Assembly (NCBI RefSeq): GCF_963676685.1
Contig: NC_092354.1
Span: 35,248,193-35,312,192 of the forward strand
DNA length: 64,000 nucleotides
Reading direction: 5' to 3'
Source of the DNA: Mytilus edulis
Lineage: Eukaryota > Mollusca > Bivalvia > Mytilida > Mytilidae
Part shown: one piece after another, positions 62,201 to 64,000 of the stretch
Position numbering within the stretch: the stretch's first letter is position 1
How the letters are laid out: each line of letters starts with the position of its first letter
Notes under the pieces: model-generated
Databases searched by the model: none
Seen by the model: only the letters and a program-made list of their open reading frames with translations
What the model was told of the DNA's origin: nothing
Translations under genes and position numbers: made by a program

Positions 62201-64000
62201 TTTTTCTAGACAAAAATACACATAAAATACCAATACTTATGCATTTTTAATTGTTACCTCCGACTCTTTTTAATTTGATTCACTTAGAATGTTGAGAATT
62301 TGAGTCAAATGGTGAACATGAACTTGACACCTAATTCCCTTTAATGTTATACTTCAAACAATAAAAAAAAGGAAAACAATCTTCACAACATCAGCAAATA
62401 TATAATTTGTGGGTTTGAAAGTGAAGACATAAAGTTTGTATACCTACTTCTTGATTGTACATCAAGGAAAGCAATTTGATATTCTGGATGTCCAATATAA
62501 AAATTCATAATACGAACATTATGGGAATGCAAGCCACATATCCGACTTTTTCAGTGGTACACTGAACAATTGATCTAAGGTTAACAGTTGTACTTACATT
62601 ATCAACAGGTGAGTTGTTATATGTACACATAAAGCTGTCCACCTCTTTCTGGTAAAAAAAAAACCGCTCTTGGTGCTTTGGGGACAACCATTGCTGACCA
62701 GATGATGTCTTTCTTACCAATTGAAAGTCAGCATCAAAACAAAAGATCTTGGTCTCACACTAAAAATAAATACTACTGATATCAATAATACAATTTTTGA
62801 AAAATAATTCATTTAAATTTTGGAATGCTGTGGTATACAAAAAAAAATCCAAGATTTCCTTCAAAGGGCAGTAAAATGACAGACAAATATAGATTCTACC
62901 ATTGCATCGAGTGTAATACGATATTTATCCACTGGAAACAGTTAAATTTTCAAATTTAAAACGCGAGGCTTGGCCAAGCGTTTTAATATTTAAAATTTAA
63001 CTGTCAAGAGTGGATAAATATGGTATTACACGAGATTTGGTGGTGGAATCTGTTTCTCTAATGAATTTCTAACATTATGCAGGCAAACTTATTTCTTCTT
63101 TATGAATTGTCTGGAAAAAAATGTGTTCTTTCTATGTGACGTCATCAAGCATGGTCACCTTTTTTGGTGCTGTCGCAATAGGAAATTCAAAAGAATGCAA
63201 GAAAATTCAACGTCATAATCAGATTTTAACTAATGAAGTACTGATATCAAACGAACTACATGTTGATTATTTTTATTTTATACAAAATAGGTGCAGAAAG
63301 GGATAAATTGACCAAGAATTAGAGAAAAGTTCTTAAAGTATAATTTTTACAAATGTATAAAAAATATATCACCAATTCTTGCTTGAAGTTCAGAATTTTC
63401 TGAAAAATTACCTGAAAGCATGCTGGACAGGTACATCCATTATCAAGGGTTGGATCTGATGGATAATCCATACAATACAAAAACTACCGAAATTGATGGA
63501 TGGTTTCATTAATTAGCAGTTTGAATATTTCCTTTCCCTATTAATAAAAAAAGGAATATTATATGTATTAGTTTTTTTTTTAATTAAATATTAACTACTT
63601 GAATGTATTATGTAGACATAACTGTTTTAAAATTATTTTTCAATCATCATCTAATGCTGTGTCCTTTTAACTCATTTTTAGAACATATCATGTTATCATT
63701 AAAATGCTGTGGCTTCATTTGATTTTGTGTGGATCAAGGAAAACTAACAAATTCGTAGAGATTATATTTCGTGATTTTTGTAAGGTTGGTTACAAATCTA
63801 TAGAAAATTTGTCATTCATTGTACATTTGATCTAGTGGTCAACCTTCGCCTACAAAATCCACAAAAATTGGTACCCACAGTATGCAATTGGCAAAAACAC
63901 TGTGGGTGAACTAAGATATGATCAATTTACTATTCTATTCATCTATTCCGTAAAATAAGAGTAACTTACTTCCTTAGTCACAAGGAACTTATACAGCTTA
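55661..64000 (-). CDS. KDZ-family transposase gene, 13 exons seen, 5' end outside the window
   Basis: KDZ (Kyakuja-Dileera-Zisupton) transposases are RNase H-fold cut-and-paste enzymes with cysteine clusters. Reading minus: exons 64,000-63,970 (partial), 63,483-63,412, 62,759-62,598, 61,878-61,752, 61,550-61,445, 60,625-60,542, 60,037-59,857, 59,200-59,111, 58,305-58,210, 57,986-57,929, 57,192-57,163, 56,821-56,637 and 56,232-55,661. All introns are GT/AG and phases agree, except that exon 4 is 1 nt short. Family motifs in order: CMDYPSDPTLDNGCTCPAC (cysteine cluster), CFDADFQLVRK (first acidic site), ETAVFGATCRH, YDIACLLKKHL, IFHCYGHGVPCQ and GLTDGERIERLWSYL (catalytic Glu). A basic, probably coiled-coil C-terminal part follows. 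Introns contain SINE fragments (59,000-59,085; 61,306-61,405) and a foldback (62,893-63,052), so the locus is not brand new. Autonomous transposon remnant or domesticated gene: undecided. Confidence 0.85.
56637..56821 (-). CDS. KDZ gene exon, Lys-rich
   Basis: 185 nt: LEKKLSAYENKNKMKRIDKD, GETFISCLKVAKTKEKKLAL, then IRQQVSEKQYLLKLIRKYA; helical, basic, coiled-coil-like. Acceptor TTTTTTCAG, donor CAA/GTAAGG. Confidence 0.82.
57163..57192 (-). CDS. KDZ gene 30-nt micro-exon
   Basis: Encodes CDGNEEDLS between TTTGTAG acceptor and AAG/GTATAG donor. The split codons on both sides are complementary in phase (AG + A; AG + G), which supports a real micro-exon. Confidence 0.65.
57929..57986 (-). CDS. 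KDZ gene exon
   Basis: 58 nt: YVLSKTDIYALDLQKYYRI, phase consistent with both neighbours. Acceptor TTTTTTTCAG, donor AAG/GTACTA. Confidence 0.75.
58210..58305 (-). CDS. KDZ gene exon
   Basis: 96 nt: DGEADMDIVEEWVNEEKTSI, then LSRMQNSSNESE, acidic. Acceptor TTATTATAG, donor AAT/GTAAAT. Confidence 0.78.
58970..59085 (-). repeat. SINE-like fragment in a KDZ intron
   Basis: TGTGACTTGGATGGAGATTTGTC...GGCACTCATACCACATCTTC is the inverse of the SINE-like repeat's start (GATGTGGTATGA...). A similar fragment lies at 61,306-61,405 in another intron. Confidence 0.7.
59111..59200 (-). CDS. KDZ gene exon
   Basis: 90 nt: DSLVSKYKRASKLEENSNTS, then LLEMLSSFP, joining in phase to the exons on both sides. 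Acceptor TTTTTTAG, donor CAG/GTAAAG. Confidence 0.8.
59857..60037 (-). CDS. KDZ gene exon: catalytic Glu block
   Basis: 181 nt, ending in phase 1: ILYGPRRTKNLGLTDGERIE, RLWSYLGKFSSITKEMSPEN, then RTDLLTDGLIYYGQK. GLTDGExxERLWSYL is the family signature with the catalytic glutamate. Two overlapping donors exist; TAG/GTAATT keeps the phase with the next exon. Confidence 0.92.
60542..60625 (-). CDS. KDZ gene exon: FH-YGH motif
   Basis: 84 nt, 28 codons, phase 0: KNGHEDILKKVSFSIPIFHC, then YGHGVPCQ, CAG/GTAATT donor. FHxYGHxxxCQ is typical of KDZ transposases. Confidence 0.9.
61306..61405 (-). repeat. SINE-like fragment in a KDZ intron
   Basis: CACATTGTGACTTGGATAGA, TCTCATTGGCACTTGTATCA, CATCTTCTTATA: closely parallel to 58,970-59,085. 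Confidence 0.7.
61445..61550 (-). CDS. KDZ gene exon: YDIAC catalytic motif
   Basis: 106 nt (1 + 35 codons): LGYAEYLMKLLLNENNGQKM, then HVSYDIACLLKKHLQ, CAG/GTAATA donor. YDIAC holds the second family-typical aspartate. Confidence 0.9.
61752..61878 (-). pseudogene. KDZ gene exon with a 1-nt frame error
   Basis: DCSDFQAGSNIRSKAKNKKL, then SETAVFGATCRH, is in frame. Directly after CRH the expected family continuation (KFFSLKHGER) lies in the neighbouring frame, while the frame read through meets TAA. The exon is 127 nt, one short of what the flanking phases require (2 mod 3). Either a 1-nt deletion inactivates the gene or the assembly has an error. Confidence 0.8.
62598..62759 (-). CDS. KDZ gene exon: first catalytic motif
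   Basis: 162 nt, 54 codons, phase 0: CETKIFCFDADFQLVRKTSS and on to NNSPVDN, donor AAT/GTAAGT. FDADFxLVR corresponds to the family's D-x-NF-x-LxR block. Confidence 0.85.
62893..63052. repeat. Foldback (palindromic) MITE in a KDZ intron
   Basis: The two halves are inverse of each other over ~70 nt with few mismatches: CGAGTGTAATACGATATTTA and ATCCACTGGAAACAGTTAAA on the left match AAATTTAACTGTCAAGAGTG and GATAAATATGGTATTACACG on the right, with an ACGCGAGGCTTGGCCAAGCG centre. No coding capacity. Confidence 0.85.
63412..63483 (-). CDS. KDZ gene exon: cysteine cluster
   Basis: 72 nt, 24 codons, phase 0 on both sides: FLYCMDYPSDPTLDN, then GCTCPACFQ, bounded by CGGTAG acceptor and CAG/GTAATT donor. 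The C-x-C-P-x-C knot is the type found in KDZ-associated cysteine domains. Confidence 0.8.
63970..64000 (-). CDS. KDZ gene, partial exon 1 seen
   Basis: Minus frame KLYKFLVTKE ends at donor GAA/GTAAGT in phase 0, joining to FLYCMDYP in the next exon. The exon continues off the right edge. Confidence 0.6.

Noticed and set aside
1-64000. tRNA or rRNA genes
   Set aside because: No convincing cloverleaf or conserved rRNA sequence was noticed by eye; a dedicated scan would be needed to exclude them.

Overview
The window looks like nuclear DNA of a bivalve, most likely a marine mussel (Mytilus or a close relative). Base composition is strongly A+T rich. There are no operons, and the one recognisable cellular-type gene is split into many small exons with GT/AG introns. 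Several dispersed repeats match sequences I know from mussel genomes and transcripts. The genus is inferred from those repeats; nothing in the window proves it.

Layout. (1) Positions 1-54,122 are, at base, one array of a ~232-bp tandem satellite. It has a dimeric subfamily (467-468 bp) at the left edge and multi-kilobase higher-order blocks further in. (2) A ~6.74-kb non-LTR retrotransposon (LINE, L1/Tx1-like) at 16,643-~23,387 interrupts the array and is flanked by a duplicated A-tract+TACT target. It carries a zinc-knuckle ORF1, an endonuclease/reverse transcriptase ORF2 with three inactivating lesions, and an intact ORF of ~411 codons between them that encodes a membrane-protein-like product. 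(3) A second interruption at 24,659-50,636 is a 25,978-bp unit with nearly identical inverted ends starting CACTACCAATAATTTACCC. It has subterminal arrays of the palindrome CAGTACTG and is flanked by exactly one duplicated TA. It reads as one giant CACTA/EnSpm-like (or other TA-targeting) DNA transposon that jumped into a satellite monomer. Inside are nested elements: a 9.36-kb unit with its own inverted ends, MITEs with target duplications, SINE-like copies, truncated retroelement fragments, bivalve repeats with tandem cores, and a few unassigned coding-like stretches. I recognise no transposase in it. (4) The satellite resumes at 50,637 in register and stops mid-monomer at 54,122 next to a small hairpin. 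(5) From 55,661 to the right edge, on the minus strand, lies a 13-exon (5'-incomplete) gene for a KDZ (Kyakuja-Dileera-Zisupton) family transposase, with consistent splice phases, the family's catalytic motifs, one 1-nt frame error, and introns colonised by SINE fragments and a foldback element.

The order of events is readable. The satellite came first; the LINE and the 26-kb element inserted later into separate monomers; smaller elements lie inside the 26-kb unit. The main candidates for something new are the third, membrane-type ORF of the LINE and the 26-kb inverted-repeat element.
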